A DNA stretch of 64,000 bases from Saccharibacter sp. EH611 (GCF_009834765.1 NZ_WVHP01000021.1:1-64000), one strand, 5' to 3'; positions 26,582 through 36,230 are shown, counted from the stretch's first letter. Notes: a model not told the origin generated them from the sequence alone. Numbers and translations: made by a program.

Positions 26582-27250
26582 ATGACATCATTTGCAGACC
26601 GTCTTGAAGACTTCGGCTCACAGCTTACTCAGGAAGAAAATGCTTCTGCTGAAGAGGAGCAGATTGATGCCCCTGAGGAAGAGCCTGAGATTGATCATTC
26701 TGTACGCTTGCAGCCGGAGGAGATTGAGGCGCTAAAAGCGGAGGCTTACAGGGCAGGTCAACAAGCGGGCGAAGAAAAAGCTCAAGCTGAATTTTCGGAA
26801 AAGATGGCCCAATCAGTCGCTCAAATATTGACGGTTGTGCAAGAAGAAGGAGAACATCGTTCAGAGCTTTTGCACCACATGGCGGATTATTTCACGGAAG
26901 CTCTTTATGCTGTTGTTAAAGAGCTCGTTTCCGGTGACTTGAAGCGTGATGTCATACGGCGTGATATGGTGAAGGATATCGAGGCTTTTGCACGGGAATG
27001 TGAGGGCGATGTCACACTTGCTTGTTCTAAAGAAGATGCCGCCTCCCTTAAAACAGTCTTGAAAGATGTGCGGGGGGTGTCTATGGCGATTAATCCAGAG
27101 TTACCAACGGGGCGGGCGACGCTTTCCGCAAAAGATGCACAGATCATGGTGGATAAAAATGACTGGGTGAATGCTGTACGTGACAGAATTCTCTCATCTG
27201 TCAGGACGATTATCCAAACGAGCCAACAAAACTCACGTACGAGGACTTAA
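26582..27250 (+). CDS. fliH: Flagellar export ATPase regulator FliH (divergent)
   Basis: The protein has 222 residues. The N-terminus is acidic; ~45-75 contains AEAYRAGQQAGEEKAQAEF, the Ala/Gly-spaced helix usual in FliH. The C-terminal domain (~95-215) has FliH-like helices (ALYAVVKELVSGDLKRDVI, DKNDWVNAVRDRILSSV). FliH holds the FliI ATPase and links it to FliN at the C ring. Similarity is low, but the position between fliG and fliN supports the call. fliI lies 13 kb away. Confidence 0.75.
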   Translation: MTSFADRLEDFGSQLTQEENASAEEEQIDAPEEEPEIDHSVRLQPEEIEALKAEAYRAGQQAGEEKAQAEFSEKMAQSVAQILTVVQEEGEHRSELLHHMADYFTEALYAVVKELVSGDLKRDVIRRDMVKDIEAFARECEGDVTLACSKEDAASLKTVLKDVRGVSMAINPELPTGRATLSAKDAQIMVDKNDWVNAVRDRILSSVRTIIQTSQQNSRTRT

Positions 27251-27253
27251 AGA

Positions 27254-27616
27254 ATGCCAGAGACAGAAAAGCCGTCAGGCGTTGACCTTTCGGATTTTAC
27301 GTCAGAAGCGGAAGATACCGCTGCTCAAAAGCCTGCTTCTCCTGTAACGGATGGACAAACCAAAGAGGTTGATCGGGAAGCGATTTTTGACGTTCCCGTT
27401 AAGATTACGGCCGTTGTGGGTGACGTGAAGATGCCTGTGCGTGATTTGGTACGTTTAGGGCGTGGTGCTGTCGTATCGTTGAATAAGAAGCTCGGGTCAG
27501 CCATTGATATTTACGCGAATGATCGTTTAATCGCACGTGGTGAAATCACGATTATTGAAGATGAAAATATTGCCGTTACGATGACGGAAATTATGGCCTC
27601 TTCTGCGAATCCTTGA
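27254..27616 (+). CDS. fliN: Flagellar motor switch protein FliN
   Basis: The protein has 120 residues: a disordered acidic N-terminus of ~45 residues, then a SpoA domain with the signature FDVPVKITAVVGDVKMPVRDLVRLGRGAVVSLNKKLGSAIDIYANDRLIARGEITI in sequence (conserved positions L, G, V, L, G, ARGE). FliN forms the lower C ring and docks FliH. The stop overlaps the start of the next gene by one base, so translation is coupled. Confidence 0.95.
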   Translation: MPETEKPSGVDLSDFTSEAEDTAAQKPASPVTDGQTKEVDREAIFDVPVKITAVVGDVKMPVRDLVRLGRGAVVSLNKKLGSAIDIYANDRLIARGEITIIEDENIAVTMTEIMASSANP

Positions 27617-28044
27617 TGGTCAGTCCGGCGGGAGAGATGGCAACAGATGGACAAGAGGGCTCACTAGGCTTTTTAAAAGCCGTGATGGGACTGCATATGA
27701 ACGCATTGGCTGCCTTAGTATTGGTGGTTTGTTTGCTTGTCATATGTCTGGTGGTTGCTGAGCGTCTTAAAAGAGCAATGCCACGATGGCTTCAGAAAAA
27801 GCCCGAAACACCTCGCTCTCTCGCTGTTTTGGATGTTGTGGCGCTTGACCCAAAACGTCGTCTCACATCCGTGGTTGTGCACGCACCAAGTGGGAAGAAG
27901 GCTTTAGCTGTTATACTGACAGGTGGGCCATCAGATGTATGTATTGGATGGTTAGACCATGAAGACGAACACGCGCCTTCATGTGAACAAGGTGATGACG
28001 ATGGGCCAGAGCACGTGCCGGAGAAGGATAGTTCACATGCTTAA
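27616..28044 (+). CDS. fliO: Flagellar biosynthesis protein FliO (probable)
   Basis: The protein has 142 residues. A single membrane segment at ~35-57 (ALAALVLVVCLLVICLVV) is followed by a basic stretch and a small beta domain (LAVLDVVALDPKRRLTSVV), which matches FliO, the assembly chaperone of FliP. The acidic tail is unusual. FliO is poorly conserved; the call rests on topology and on its place between fliN and fliP. ATG 27616 overlaps the fliN stop (TGATG), and its 3' end overlaps fliP by 8 bases. Confidence 0.7.
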   Translation: MVSPAGEMATDGQEGSLGFLKAVMGLHMNALAALVLVVCLLVICLVVAERLKRAMPRWLQKKPETPRSLAVLDVVALDPKRRLTSVVVHAPSGKKALAVILTGGPSDVCIGWLDHEDEHAPSCEQGDDDGPEHVPEKDSSHA

Positions 28045-28828
28045 CATGGTGCGCCCCGTGCGGACGCGGTCTATCCTATGGGGTGGGGCTTTGCTCGCTG
28101 TGGCTGTGTTGGCGTGCTGTATAGCGGTGGATCCAGCAATGGCTCAATCCGTCACGTTTGATATGGGCAAAGGCGGTGGCATTGGGGAGGCTGGCACGAC
28201 CAGTCGCCTCGTGCAGATGGTGGCCTTAATTACGCTGCTGTCGCTTGCCCCGAGCCTGATGGTCATGGTGACGGCTTTTACGCGTATTATCATCTCATTT
28301 TCTCTGTTGCGCAGCGCGATTGGAGCGCAAGGCACGCCGCCTAATACGGTGTTGATTGCCCTTTCACTCATTCTGACTTTTTTCGTGATGCAGCCAACGT
28401 TGGAGCAATCATGGGACAAGGGGATTGTGCCGTTGATGGATGGGCAGGTGGAGGAGCTTGCAGGGTTGCAAGCGTCTGCTGAACCTTTCCGTACCTTTAT
28501 GCTTAAAAATGTGCGGCCGAATGATTTGGGAACGTTTTATCATTTGGCGAATGTGAAGCCCGTGGCCACACCGTCAGAAACGCCGTGGCGTGTGTTGGTT
28601 CCTGCCTTTATGGTGGGGGAGTTAAGCCGTGGTTTTGAGATCGGCTTTCTCGTGTATCTTCCTTTCCTTGTGATCGACTTGGTCACCGCAAGTGTGTTGA
28701 TGAGCTTGGGAATGATGATGTTGCCACCAGCAACTATTTCTCTGCCTTTTAAGCTTATTTTCTTCGTGTTGGTTGATGGGTTCCAGATGATGTCTGGTGG
28801 GCTAGTACGAAGTTTTGGCGGGGGGTAG
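28037..28828 (+). CDS. fliP: Flagellar export gate protein FliP
   Basis: The protein has 263 residues from the ATG at 28037 (GGAGAAGGA about 9 bases upstream). It has a cleavable signal peptide (~12-36, ending AMAQS), then four membrane segments with the FliP signatures VMVTAFTRIIISFSLLRSAIG and GFEIGFLVYLPFLVIDLVTASVLMSLGMMMLPP. FliP pentamers with FliQ and FliR form the export gate. fliQ and fliR are in a separate minus-strand run at 53 kb. It is convergent with the flhF-like gene. Confidence 0.96.
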   Translation: MLNMVRPVRTRSILWGGALLAVAVLACCIAVDPAMAQSVTFDMGKGGGIGEAGTTSRLVQMVALITLLSLAPSLMVMVTAFTRIIISFSLLRSAIGAQGTPPNTVLIALSLILTFFVMQPTLEQSWDKGIVPLMDGQVEELAGLQASAEPFRTFMLKNVRPNDLGTFYHLANVKPVATPSETPWRVLVPAFMVGELSRGFEIGFLVYLPFLVIDLVTASVLMSLGMMMLPPATISLPFKLIFFVLVDGFQMMSGGLVRSFGGG

Positions 28829-28852
28829 CTGCTGCTCTCCCTGTCTCACCGT

Positions 28853-29680
28853 TTAGGTGGGCAGAATAAGAAGCCTTTTGGCCAAAATTTGCGGTGTGAG
28901 ATGGGTAAAGCCCGCCGTGATACTGGACGAAAAACTTCCATAAGTGAGGGTAAGGCCACAGGCGGCAGCCGTTACGATGCCGCCAATACGTCCCGATTGT
29001 TCAAGACGGCTGGCAATGAGGGTGCGCGCTCCTTTTTTGTAGAAAGCGTCAGCAATATCGGCTGTTTCTTCTGGATCCATACCAGCTGGAATGACGAGAG
29101 AAAGGGTGGCGCCTGTGCGTTCCACAATTTCTTGCATCTCTGCCATGCCACTGCGGGAATAGATACAAACTCCCGGTAGATCCACTAAGGTCATACGATC
29201 TTGACGGTCAAGGCCGGTTGGGACGATCCCATGATACGCTTTGACAAGCTCGACATCATACCCTGTTAGAACCGAGGCGAGTTTGGCGTAGCTTCCCGGG
29301 TTGTGGTCGCATGCGAGGACGAGCGGTTTCTTGAGGCGCCCCTCTGATTTTTGGGCTTTAAGAGCGTAACGAGCGGCGAGTTTGGCTAAGGTAAGGCTCT
29401 TGCCAGACCCAGGCGCCCCACCAAGAGCGATGATGCGACCGGGCGTCATAGGAAGGCGCTCAAAAGCGATGGCTTTGCAAAGCCCTTCTTCTAGAGTGCC
29501 GCCCGACATCGCTGCAACAAGGGGACGTGGGATTGAATGCCACAGAAGGATATCTTCCACACTCAAACTGGGGAGAGGCAGAGATGCACCGGGCGATGAG
29601 GGCATGGTCGTATCCTGTTGCATTAGCGTCTGACGGTGCGTGGTAACGGTGTGGTTTAACCGTCTCGCTCTGTCAATCAT
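28853..29680 (-). CDS. flhF: Divergent FlhF-like SRP-type GTPase
   Basis: The protein has 275 residues, much shorter than usual FlhF (over 350). It retains a P-loop (GGAPGSGKSLTLAK, ~87-100) and an SRP-GTPase-like core, and lies directly after flhA as flhF usually does. The G3 motif is DLPGV (167-171) instead of DTAGR, and the G4 motif is SRLE (224-227) instead of TKLD. FlhF places and numbers flagella with FlhG. The altered motifs suggest weak or altered GTP hydrolysis or base selection. Other P-loop ATPases of flagellar clusters are an alternative. The start could be at a later ATG. Confidence 0.68.
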   Translation of the reverse strand: MIDRARRLNHTVTTHRQTLMQQDTTMPSSPGASLPLPSLSVEDILLWHSIPRPLVAAMSGGTLEEGLCKAIAFERLPMTPGRIIALGGAPGSGKSLTLAKLAARYALKAQKSEGRLKKPLVLACDHNPGSYAKLASVLTGYDVELVKAYHGIVPTGLDRQDRMTLVDLPGVCIYSRSGMAEMQEIVERTGATLSLVIPAGMDPEETADIADAFYKKGARTLIASRLEQSGRIGGIVTAAACGLTLTYGSFSSSITAGFTHLTPQILAKRLLILPT

Positions 29681-29773
29681 AACGTATCGTCCGCTCTCAA
29701 GAGAAGATGGGCGTTTAAGAAAGAAGGGAGGAGAACATCATAAGGAGGTATGACGTTAAGAACGCGAGGGATG

Positions 29774-31981
29774 TTACGTCACTGTAGCAACGGTTCGAAT
29801 ACGCGTGCGGGGGTAAATTTCTGCTTGTGCCATCACGGCCATAGACGGACGAATACGGTCAATGATCATCCTCACAGAATCACGCGTGCCTGATGTGGTG
29901 ACAATAACTGGAGTTTCACCAATATTCGCCGTTTGATCGAAGGCACGACGGAGAGATTTTACAAACTCATCCAGCATATTAGGTGGCATAGCAAGCGTTT
30001 GATCGTCCCCTTGGCCAACAATATTATTGAGCAGCTTGGTTTCCCATTCTGGCGAGAGTGTAATCATGGAAATACACCCTGACGGCCCGACATAATTACT
30101 GCAAATTTGCCGAGAAAGACGGACGCGCACATGGGCGGTCAGAGCCTTGATTCCCTTGGAAATTAGGGCACTTCCTTCCTGAATGCTCTCCAGAATGGTG
30201 GGGAGATCGCGAATGGAAATCCGCTCTTGTAGCAAAGATTGCAACACGCGCTGTATGGTGCTGAGTGATGCCTGCGAGGGGATCAGGTCGCTCACAAGGC
30301 GTTGTTGATCGTTCGGGAGATCATCCAAAAGTTGCTGCGTGGCGGCGTAGGTGAGGAGTTCACCGAGATTTTGATTAATAGATTCCGTTAAATGAGTGAT
30401 GATGACCGTGGTGGGATCAACCACCGTATAGCCTTCATTCGTTGCTTGAATTTTTAACGTCGGTTCCGTCCAAATAGCGGGCAGACCAAAGGAAGGTTCC
30501 GTGGTGACTTCGCCCGGAAGCGCGTTATGAGGGTCGATCCCCGATGGGCAAATAGCGAGAAGACGGTTAGGGCGCACTTCGCCGGAAGCAATTTCAATTT
30601 CCTTGAGTTTGATAACATATTTGTCTGTTGGAAGCTGAATATTGTCCTGAATACGCACTGATGGTGTGATGAAGCCCATTTCAGAAGCCATTTTGCGCCG
30701 AAGTGCTCGGATTTGCTCTGTAATTTGCGCATGTTCCCCACTGGCAAGGGGTAATAACCCGTAACCGATTTCCAGACGGAGAAGATCAACATGCAGCAAG
30801 TCGGAAATGGGCTGAGCTGAAGGAGCAGGCTCAATTTGCGTTGCATCTTCTGCAGTTTCGTCTTGCAGAGGTTGCTTGTAACGCCACCAAGCGCCTCCTC
30901 CAGCAACGGCTGCAATGAGCAAAAACGGGAAAGCGGGCAGACCCGGCATAAAGGCAAAGCCTGCAGAAAGAATAGATGAAATGGCTAGTGGTTTGGCGCT
31001 CCCGCCAAGCTGGCGAAACAAGGTAACGTCCGCTGATCCATCTGTGCCGCCCTTCGTGACGACGATACCAGCCGCTAAGGACACCAAAAGAGCCGGAATT
31101 TGGGAAACGAGCCCATCACCAATCGTAAGGGTGGTAAAGGTTTGCGCCGCTTCAGAAATCGGCATGTCATGGCGTAACACGCCAATCGTTAGCCCCCCAA
31201 GGATATTGATGACGGTGATGATAATGCCTGCAATGGCATCATTACGCACAAACTTAGCTGCACCATCCATGGAGCCGTAGAAAGAGCTTTCTGCTTCAAG
31301 CTCCTTACGTTTGGCACGGGCCATTTTCTCGTTCATGGCACCGGAGGCGATGTCAGCATCAATAGCCATCTGCTTCCCGGGCATGGAATCCAAGAAGAAG
31401 CGTGCCGATACTTCTGCAATACGGCCTGACCCTTTGGTGATCACCATAAAATTGACGACCATCAAAATGGAGAAAACAATACCTCCAATGACGATGTCAT
31501 TGCCCATAAGGAAGCCACCAAAGGAGGCAACGACATGCCCTGCTGCATAGGCGCCTTCATTCCCATGACTGAGGATAAGTCGTGTTGTGGCGACCTCCAG
31601 AGACAACCTGAACATGGTCGTCAGAAGTAGCAGGGTAGGGAATGAGGTGAAGTCGAGTGGTGTTTCTAAGAAAAGAGCCACCATCAAAATGAGAACAGAT
31701 GATGTGATAGACAGAGAGAGTCCAATGTCCAAAACAAATGTTGGAAGTGGGACAATCAGAATGGAAATAAGGAGGATAACGCCAAGAGCGAGGAGGATAT
31801 CCGTCCCCGGCAAGGTTGACCGTACAGCAGTAAGCCCTTTCCCGCCCGGCTGGAAAAAAGCTTTGGGGTTAGAAAAAACATGTACGGCTTGATTAAGGCG
31901 TGCCCTGATAGTGGCAACGAGAGAAGCACCAGCTCCGGCCGAAGAGGTTTTTTGGTCTGTCGGTCTGCTGGATGTCGCCAA
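29774..31981 (-). CDS. flhA: Flagellar export gate protein FlhA
   Basis: The protein has 735 residues, slightly longer than average owing to a ~50-residue N-terminal extension. It has about eight membrane segments in the first half and the FHIPEP family signature (FRLSLEVATTRLILSHG near residue 125, ASFGGFLMGNDIVIG). The cytoplasmic C-terminal domain (~400-735) has typical TVVDPTTVIITHLTE and LPTILESIQEG segments. It forms the ring of nine that receives export substrates and chaperones. It is divergent from the TPR-glycosyltransferase and precedes the flhF-like gene. Confidence 0.97.
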   Translation of the reverse strand: MATSSRPTDQKTSSAGAGASLVATIRARLNQAVHVFSNPKAFFQPGGKGLTAVRSTLPGTDILLALGVILLISILIVPLPTFVLDIGLSLSITSSVLILMVALFLETPLDFTSFPTLLLLTTMFRLSLEVATTRLILSHGNEGAYAAGHVVASFGGFLMGNDIVIGGIVFSILMVVNFMVITKGSGRIAEVSARFFLDSMPGKQMAIDADIASGAMNEKMARAKRKELEAESSFYGSMDGAAKFVRNDAIAGIIITVINILGGLTIGVLRHDMPISEAAQTFTTLTIGDGLVSQIPALLVSLAAGIVVTKGGTDGSADVTLFRQLGGSAKPLAISSILSAGFAFMPGLPAFPFLLIAAVAGGGAWWRYKQPLQDETAEDATQIEPAPSAQPISDLLHVDLLRLEIGYGLLPLASGEHAQITEQIRALRRKMASEMGFITPSVRIQDNIQLPTDKYVIKLKEIEIASGEVRPNRLLAICPSGIDPHNALPGEVTTEPSFGLPAIWTEPTLKIQATNEGYTVVDPTTVIITHLTESINQNLGELLTYAATQQLLDDLPNDQQRLVSDLIPSQASLSTIQRVLQSLLQERISIRDLPTILESIQEGSALISKGIKALTAHVRVRLSRQICSNYVGPSGCISMITLSPEWETKLLNNIVGQGDDQTLAMPPNMLDEFVKSLRRAFDQTANIGETPVIVTTSGTRDSVRMIIDRIRPSMAVMAQAEIYPRTRIRTVATVT

Positions 31982-32195
31982 GAGAGTCCCCTCAATAAAG
32001 CTATGATACGCGTATTGAGCGCGTTTAGCCTAGATTATCTGTTATCTGTGATAGGTTTTTTAAAATACGCATGGGAGAGAGGGCAATCAAGCGTTAAAAC
32101 CCACAGCATGTCTTCTTTAGAGCTCTGAGTTGAAACATCTTGAGGAGCTGTGGCAGAAATATCAGACAAGTGTGCTTGTTCATTGATCAGAAGGG

Positions 32196-33803
32196 GTGTG
32201 TCGGTTGGACATTGATGTATTGAAAAAGGCTCTGTGGAATGATCTCACCCCAGAAAATCTGACAGAAGCGGGTAACTTTTTATACTCTCATGACAGAGAG
32301 GCGGATGCACTGGATATTATCCGGCAGGTGAGCTGCGAAACGACGGATGTTATTCTGTTGTTGGCTGCCTATGGCGTTTTGGTGCAACATACCGCTCATC
32401 ATCATCTCATGATGACGATCTTGCGTAAGGCGCTTCTCGTTCTGCCAGAGGTCAATGACGAGCATTTAACGTCCGTTCGTTACGATATTATGCTACATTT
32501 GGCAGACCAGCTCATGGCGCTGGGTCATTATGATGAAAGCATGGGTCTTTATGCGGACGTTTTGAAAGCCTCACCTAAGCAAAATCGCCTTGCTGTTGGG
32601 GAGCATCTCTCTGCCTGCTTACTAGAGGCTGGTCGCACCGAAGAGGCCAAGACGGTTTTAGAGAGCTGGTTGGCGGAGGGCCCTGTGTCTGTCCCGCTTT
32701 ATAATAACATGGGGTGTGCTCTTGAGCGGCTTAATCGCTCGGAAGAAGCGATCGCTTATTACCGTAAGGGTGTTGATCTTGCGCCATCGCATGAGCTCAT
32801 CTCGTTTGGTTTTGGGATTTGTTTGCTGAAAGCTGGCCATTTTGAGGAAGGATTCCAACGTTACGCGCTCCGTAGCCCGTTTGTGATCAATCCTTCTTGT
32901 TGGTATGTGAAAGACCTCTACCGTTTGGCCCCGGATGTGGCGTTGGAAGGGAAGCACATCCTCTTTTATCAAGAGCAAGGCTTAGGTGATACGATCCAGT
33001 TCATTCGCTTCCTCCCACAGATCTTAGCGCGAGGTGCGCGCGTTACGCTTGCGGTTCCTCTTCAGCTGCTAAGGTTGCTCAGGCAGAGCTTCCCCGAGGT
33101 GGACGTTCGATTAAGTAATGAGGTAGAGGCAGAACCGCAAACACAGAGCCAGTATCATTATGGCTGCCCGATTGCTGATCTCCCCTATATCTGTGGGATG
33201 AAGGCGGAAGCGGATATTCCTCCCTTCGCACCGTATATGACCGTGCCAGAGCAGGACGCAGCCCTTTTTGCGCGACATGTGTCGGAGCGTTTGGAAAAAG
33301 AGGGCAGACCGACAAATGGGAAGCGGCGTTTAAGAGTGGGGCTTGTGTGGGCTGGAGGAAAGCGTTTCCTCGCACGTGATGTCGCGTCTGATCGTCGTCG
33401 TTCAACGAACCTTCAGGAGATGATGGGCGCTCTGGCCCCTGCGGAGGTAGACTTCTTTTCTCTGCAATATGGGGACCCTCGACAAGAGCTTACGGAGGGA
33501 ACGCCGCAGCCTGTGTATGACCTGATGGATCAAGTTACTGATATGGCTGATTGTGCGGCATTGATGAAAACACTTGATCTCGTGATTTCGGTTGATACAG
33601 CGCCATTACATCTCGCTGGTGCGTTAGGTATCCCGGTATGGTTGGCTAATCGGTGGGATTCCTGCTGGCGCTGGGGCGATGAGGGGACACAGTCTGCATG
33701 GTATCCGACCCTACGTATCTTTCGGGCTCATGAAAGTTCTTTTGTGCCGGTTCTTAATGAGATTGGTGAGGCACTACGGTCTCTCGTTGCGTCTTCGTCC
33801 TGA
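32196..33803 (+). CDS. TPR-containing glycosyltransferase (second paralogue)
   Basis: The protein has 535 residues. Start uncertain: GTG 32196, or TTG 32205, which has AAGGGG 8 bases upstream. The N-terminal half (~30-230) consists of TPR-like helices (e.g. LYNNMGCALERLNRSEEAIAYYRKG). The C-terminal half is the same GT-B-like transferase domain as in the gene after flagellin: GLVWAGGKRF near 380, LVISVDTAPLHLAGALGIPVWLANRWDSCWRW near 465-495. It probably modifies a flagellar protein or a surface glycan. It lies between flhA (divergent) and the lytic transglycosylase (convergent). Confidence 0.78.
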   Translation: MCRLDIDVLKKALWNDLTPENLTEAGNFLYSHDREADALDIIRQVSCETTDVILLLAAYGVLVQHTAHHHLMMTILRKALLVLPEVNDEHLTSVRYDIMLHLADQLMALGHYDESMGLYADVLKASPKQNRLAVGEHLSACLLEAGRTEEAKTVLESWLAEGPVSVPLYNNMGCALERLNRSEEAIAYYRKGVDLAPSHELISFGFGICLLKAGHFEEGFQRYALRSPFVINPSCWYVKDLYRLAPDVALEGKHILFYQEQGLGDTIQFIRFLPQILARGARVTLAVPLQLLRLLRQSFPEVDVRLSNEVEAEPQTQSQYHYGCPIADLPYICGMKAEADIPPFAPYMTVPEQDAALFARHVSERLEKEGRPTNGKRRLRVGLVWAGGKRFLARDVASDRRRSTNLQEMMGALAPAEVDFFSLQYGDPRQELTEGTPQPVYDLMDQVTDMADCAALMKTLDLVISVDTAPLHLAGALGIPVWLANRWDSCWRWGDEGTQSAWYPTLRIFRAHESSFVPVLNEIGEALRSLVASSS

Positions 33804-33814
33804 TCTGGGTGTGA

Positions 33815-33847
33815 GGCGGGCTTGTGTGTGACGATGAAAAGCCCGCC
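33815..33847. terminator. Hairpin between convergent glycosyltransferase and transglycosylase genes
   Basis: A 9-bp stem GGCGGGCTT (33815-33823) pairs with AAGCCCGCC (33839-33847) around a 15-base loop. It sits between two converging stops. The T tract is weak. Confidence 0.6.
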
Positions 33848-33858
33848 CATCTCATGAT

Positions 33859-34755
33859 TTAGTAGGAAGAAGGATAAGGCATTGTATTAACGATTCGCAC
33901 GGGGTTCCTGCGATATGAGGCCAGATTACGACTTTGTTGAGAGCCCGCCATGCGCGGATGGCTCGGGGGTTCTGAAAAATGTTGGAACCCCTTGAACGGA
34001 TGAAAATCACGCTGTGGCCTATCAGGCGTTGATGAAGGAGCCGCCGGCGTTCTGACCTCTTGAAGGGGCGCTAAAGGATGTGTGGATGGCGCCTTGTTCC
34101 GGAAAAAAGACGTGGCATGGAGTGGGATCGTCTTGAGCGGCGTTAAAGGACGCCCGTCTTGAGGAACGGCCCATTCAGCGAGAACATGGTCAAGATAAGG
34201 AGCGCCAATTGAAGGGGTTTGGGAGTGATAGGCTGCTGCGGCACGAGGCCAACTTCCCGTTTTGTCGTGCATTTGCTTGAGGAAACGTCCCGCATAAAGG
34301 GCGTTCGTATAGGGGTCAAACGCGGCGTCAAGGGATGAAAACGCGTTTGGGTGGTGCATGATATTGACTTGGAGGCACCCTACATCAATGGATTGAATCC
34401 CGTCTTGCTGAAACTTTTTGACGGCTTCAACCGCTTCTTGAAGGGAATGATACTGATAGCCGACGCCACCAGCATTGACGCTCCACGGCCAAGCGAGGAG
34501 GCGCCCGTCAGCTTGGGGGCGGCCTGTCTCAACACGGCTGATAGCGGAGAGAAATCCATCAGGGAGTTGCAAGGCACGTTCGACTTGAGCTGTCGCGGCC
34601 ATGCAGGGCGCTGATGCTGTTGCGTAGGCGTGCACACCCGAGAGGAGCCCCACGCATAGAAAAGCGCAGGCACCAACAAGGCGCGACATTGTACGTGCCA
34701 AAGCGGAAACCAAAAGCTGACTGTGCATAGGGGTTTCTATACGCTTTTTCCTCAT
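33859..34755 (-). CDS. Secreted lytic transglycosylase (SLT domain)
   Basis: The protein has 298 residues. A signal peptide (~24-47) is followed by an SLT domain: FLSAISRVETGRP with the catalytic Glu at residue 76, SIDVGCLQVNIMHH, FDPYTNALYAGRFL and AAAYHS. The C-terminal ~100 residues are Pro/Ser/Arg-rich and probably disordered. It would cleave peptidoglycan to let the rod through. It is divergent from flgI-flgJ, and the FlgJ here lacks its own hydrolase domain, so this is probably the rod-associated muramidase (compare SltF of Rhodobacter). An internal ATG at 34728 is another possible start. Confidence 0.87.
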   Translation of the reverse strand: MRKKRIETPMHSQLLVSALARTMSRLVGACAFLCVGLLSGVHAYATASAPCMAATAQVERALQLPDGFLSAISRVETGRPQADGRLLAWPWSVNAGGVGYQYHSLQEAVEAVKKFQQDGIQSIDVGCLQVNIMHHPNAFSSLDAAFDPYTNALYAGRFLKQMHDKTGSWPRAAAAYHSQTPSIGAPYLDHVLAEWAVPQDGRPLTPLKTIPLHATSFFRNKAPSTHPLAPLQEVRTPAAPSSTPDRPQRDFHPFKGFQHFSEPPSHPRMAGSQQSRNLASYRRNPVRIVNTMPYPSSY

Positions 34756-34965
34756 GGTCTGACAATAATTTTCAAACGTCTTTCGTATCGCGATTGTGTT
34801 GTTATTCGTATTACTCTGTTTTCTTTAATAAGAATATTTTTTGGATGAAAGAGCGCTAGCAAAGCAAAAAGCATGACCGAGGAAGCTGATCCATTTGCAT
34901 GAAAAAGATGTTTTTTTATGTTTTTTTTGCTAAAGCACAGGGCGGCGGACAGGAGAAGGCATTTT

Positions 34966-36138
34966 ATGCAGGTTGCACAACACCAAGATCAGACTCTTTA
35001 CAAGACAAAGAAGCACGCAGGCCGAGGGCTTAGCGTGATTTTTGTATTGGTTGGGTTTGTGTTGAGTGTGATGACATGGCCTTTCCCTGCGCATGCAGAA
35101 ACGGTGCGTATTAAAGATATTGTCGATTATGAAGGGATTCGTGACAACCAATTGGTCGGATATGGTCTCGTTGCAGGGTTGAACGGGACAGGAGACCGCT
35201 TGACGAATACCTTATTCACCCGAGAAACGTTGATTGGTATGCTTAATCGTCTTGGTGTGAATATTCGTGACAAGGCTGTTCAGCTTCAAACACATAATAC
35301 AGCGGCGGTGATGGTCACGGCAACGTTGCCGCCTTTTGCTCATGGTGGGAATCGGATTGACGTAACGGTTTCTGCGGTTGGTGATGCACAAAGCTTAACA
35401 GGTGGGACGCTGATCGTAACACCGTTGCAAGCGGCAGATGGTGAAGTGTACGCGGTGGCGCAGGGGTCTCTCGTAACAAATGCATTTTCCGCACGTGGCC
35501 CCGCTGCGGAGGCCGTGCGTAACGTGCCAACGAGCGGCCATATTGCTAACGGCGCTGTTGTGGAACGAGAAGTGCCAGTCGTATTGGGAGCGGGTGGCAT
35601 TATTCATCTCGCTCTTAAAAATCCGAACTTTACGACAGCGAACCGTATTGCAGATGTGATCAATCGTCGCCTTGGTCGTAGAACGGCGACAGTGGAAGAC
35701 CCACGCACGGTGACAGTGCGTTTGGCAGGGCGTAATGCGGCGCAGGCTTTGTATGAAATTGGGGATCTCAGAGTGGTTCCCGATAACATGGCCAAAGTCA
35801 TTGTGGATGAAGCGGCGGGAACGATCGTGATGGGTGATAATGTGCGGATCACGACGGTGGCTGTTGCCCAAGGGAATTTGACCATCCAGATTGCTTCAAC
35901 CCCTCAAGTTGTGCAGCCGAACCCGTTGGCGGGTGGGCAAACAGCTGTGGTGCAGCAAACGCAGGTGAATGTTGATACGGACAATAAAAATAAGATAGCC
36001 ATTCTGCCAGAAGGCCCTTCTTTATCGAGCCTTGTTACGGGGATGAATGCTCTGGGCGTTGGGCCTCGTGATATGATTAGTATCCTCCAAGCTATTAAGG
36101 CGGACGGGGCGCTCCAGGCGGAGCTTGAAGTGCGCTAA
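34966..36138 (+). CDS. flgI: Flagellar P-ring protein FlgI
   Basis: The protein has 390 residues from ATG 34966, chosen for AGGAGAAGG 6 bases upstream rather than the in-frame ATG at 34918. A signal peptide ends at AHAE; the mature start ETVRIKDIVDYEGIRDNQLVGYGLVAGLNGTGD is diagnostic. The C-terminus includes ARDMISILQAIKADGALQAELEVR-like sequence. It forms the P ring in the peptidoglycan with help from FlgA. flgJ follows after about 90 bases. Confidence 0.97.
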   Translation: MQVAQHQDQTLYKTKKHAGRGLSVIFVLVGFVLSVMTWPFPAHAETVRIKDIVDYEGIRDNQLVGYGLVAGLNGTGDRLTNTLFTRETLIGMLNRLGVNIRDKAVQLQTHNTAAVMVTATLPPFAHGGNRIDVTVSAVGDAQSLTGGTLIVTPLQAADGEVYAVAQGSLVTNAFSARGPAAEAVRNVPTSGHIANGAVVEREVPVVLGAGGIIHLALKNPNFTTANRIADVINRRLGRRTATVEDPRTVTVRLAGRNAAQALYEIGDLRVVPDNMAKVIVDEAAGTIVMGDNVRITTVAVAQGNLTIQIASTPQVVQPNPLAGGQTAVVQQTQVNVDTDNKNKIAILPEGPSLSSLVTGMNALGVGPRDMISILQAIKADGALQAELEVR

Positions 36139-36230
36139 AGGCACGTGCGCTTAAGAGATAAAGCGTGACAGGTGCGGATGCTGAGTGGTAATGTGATGCG
36201 CAGATTATCTCGACAAGATAGGGTAGTGTT

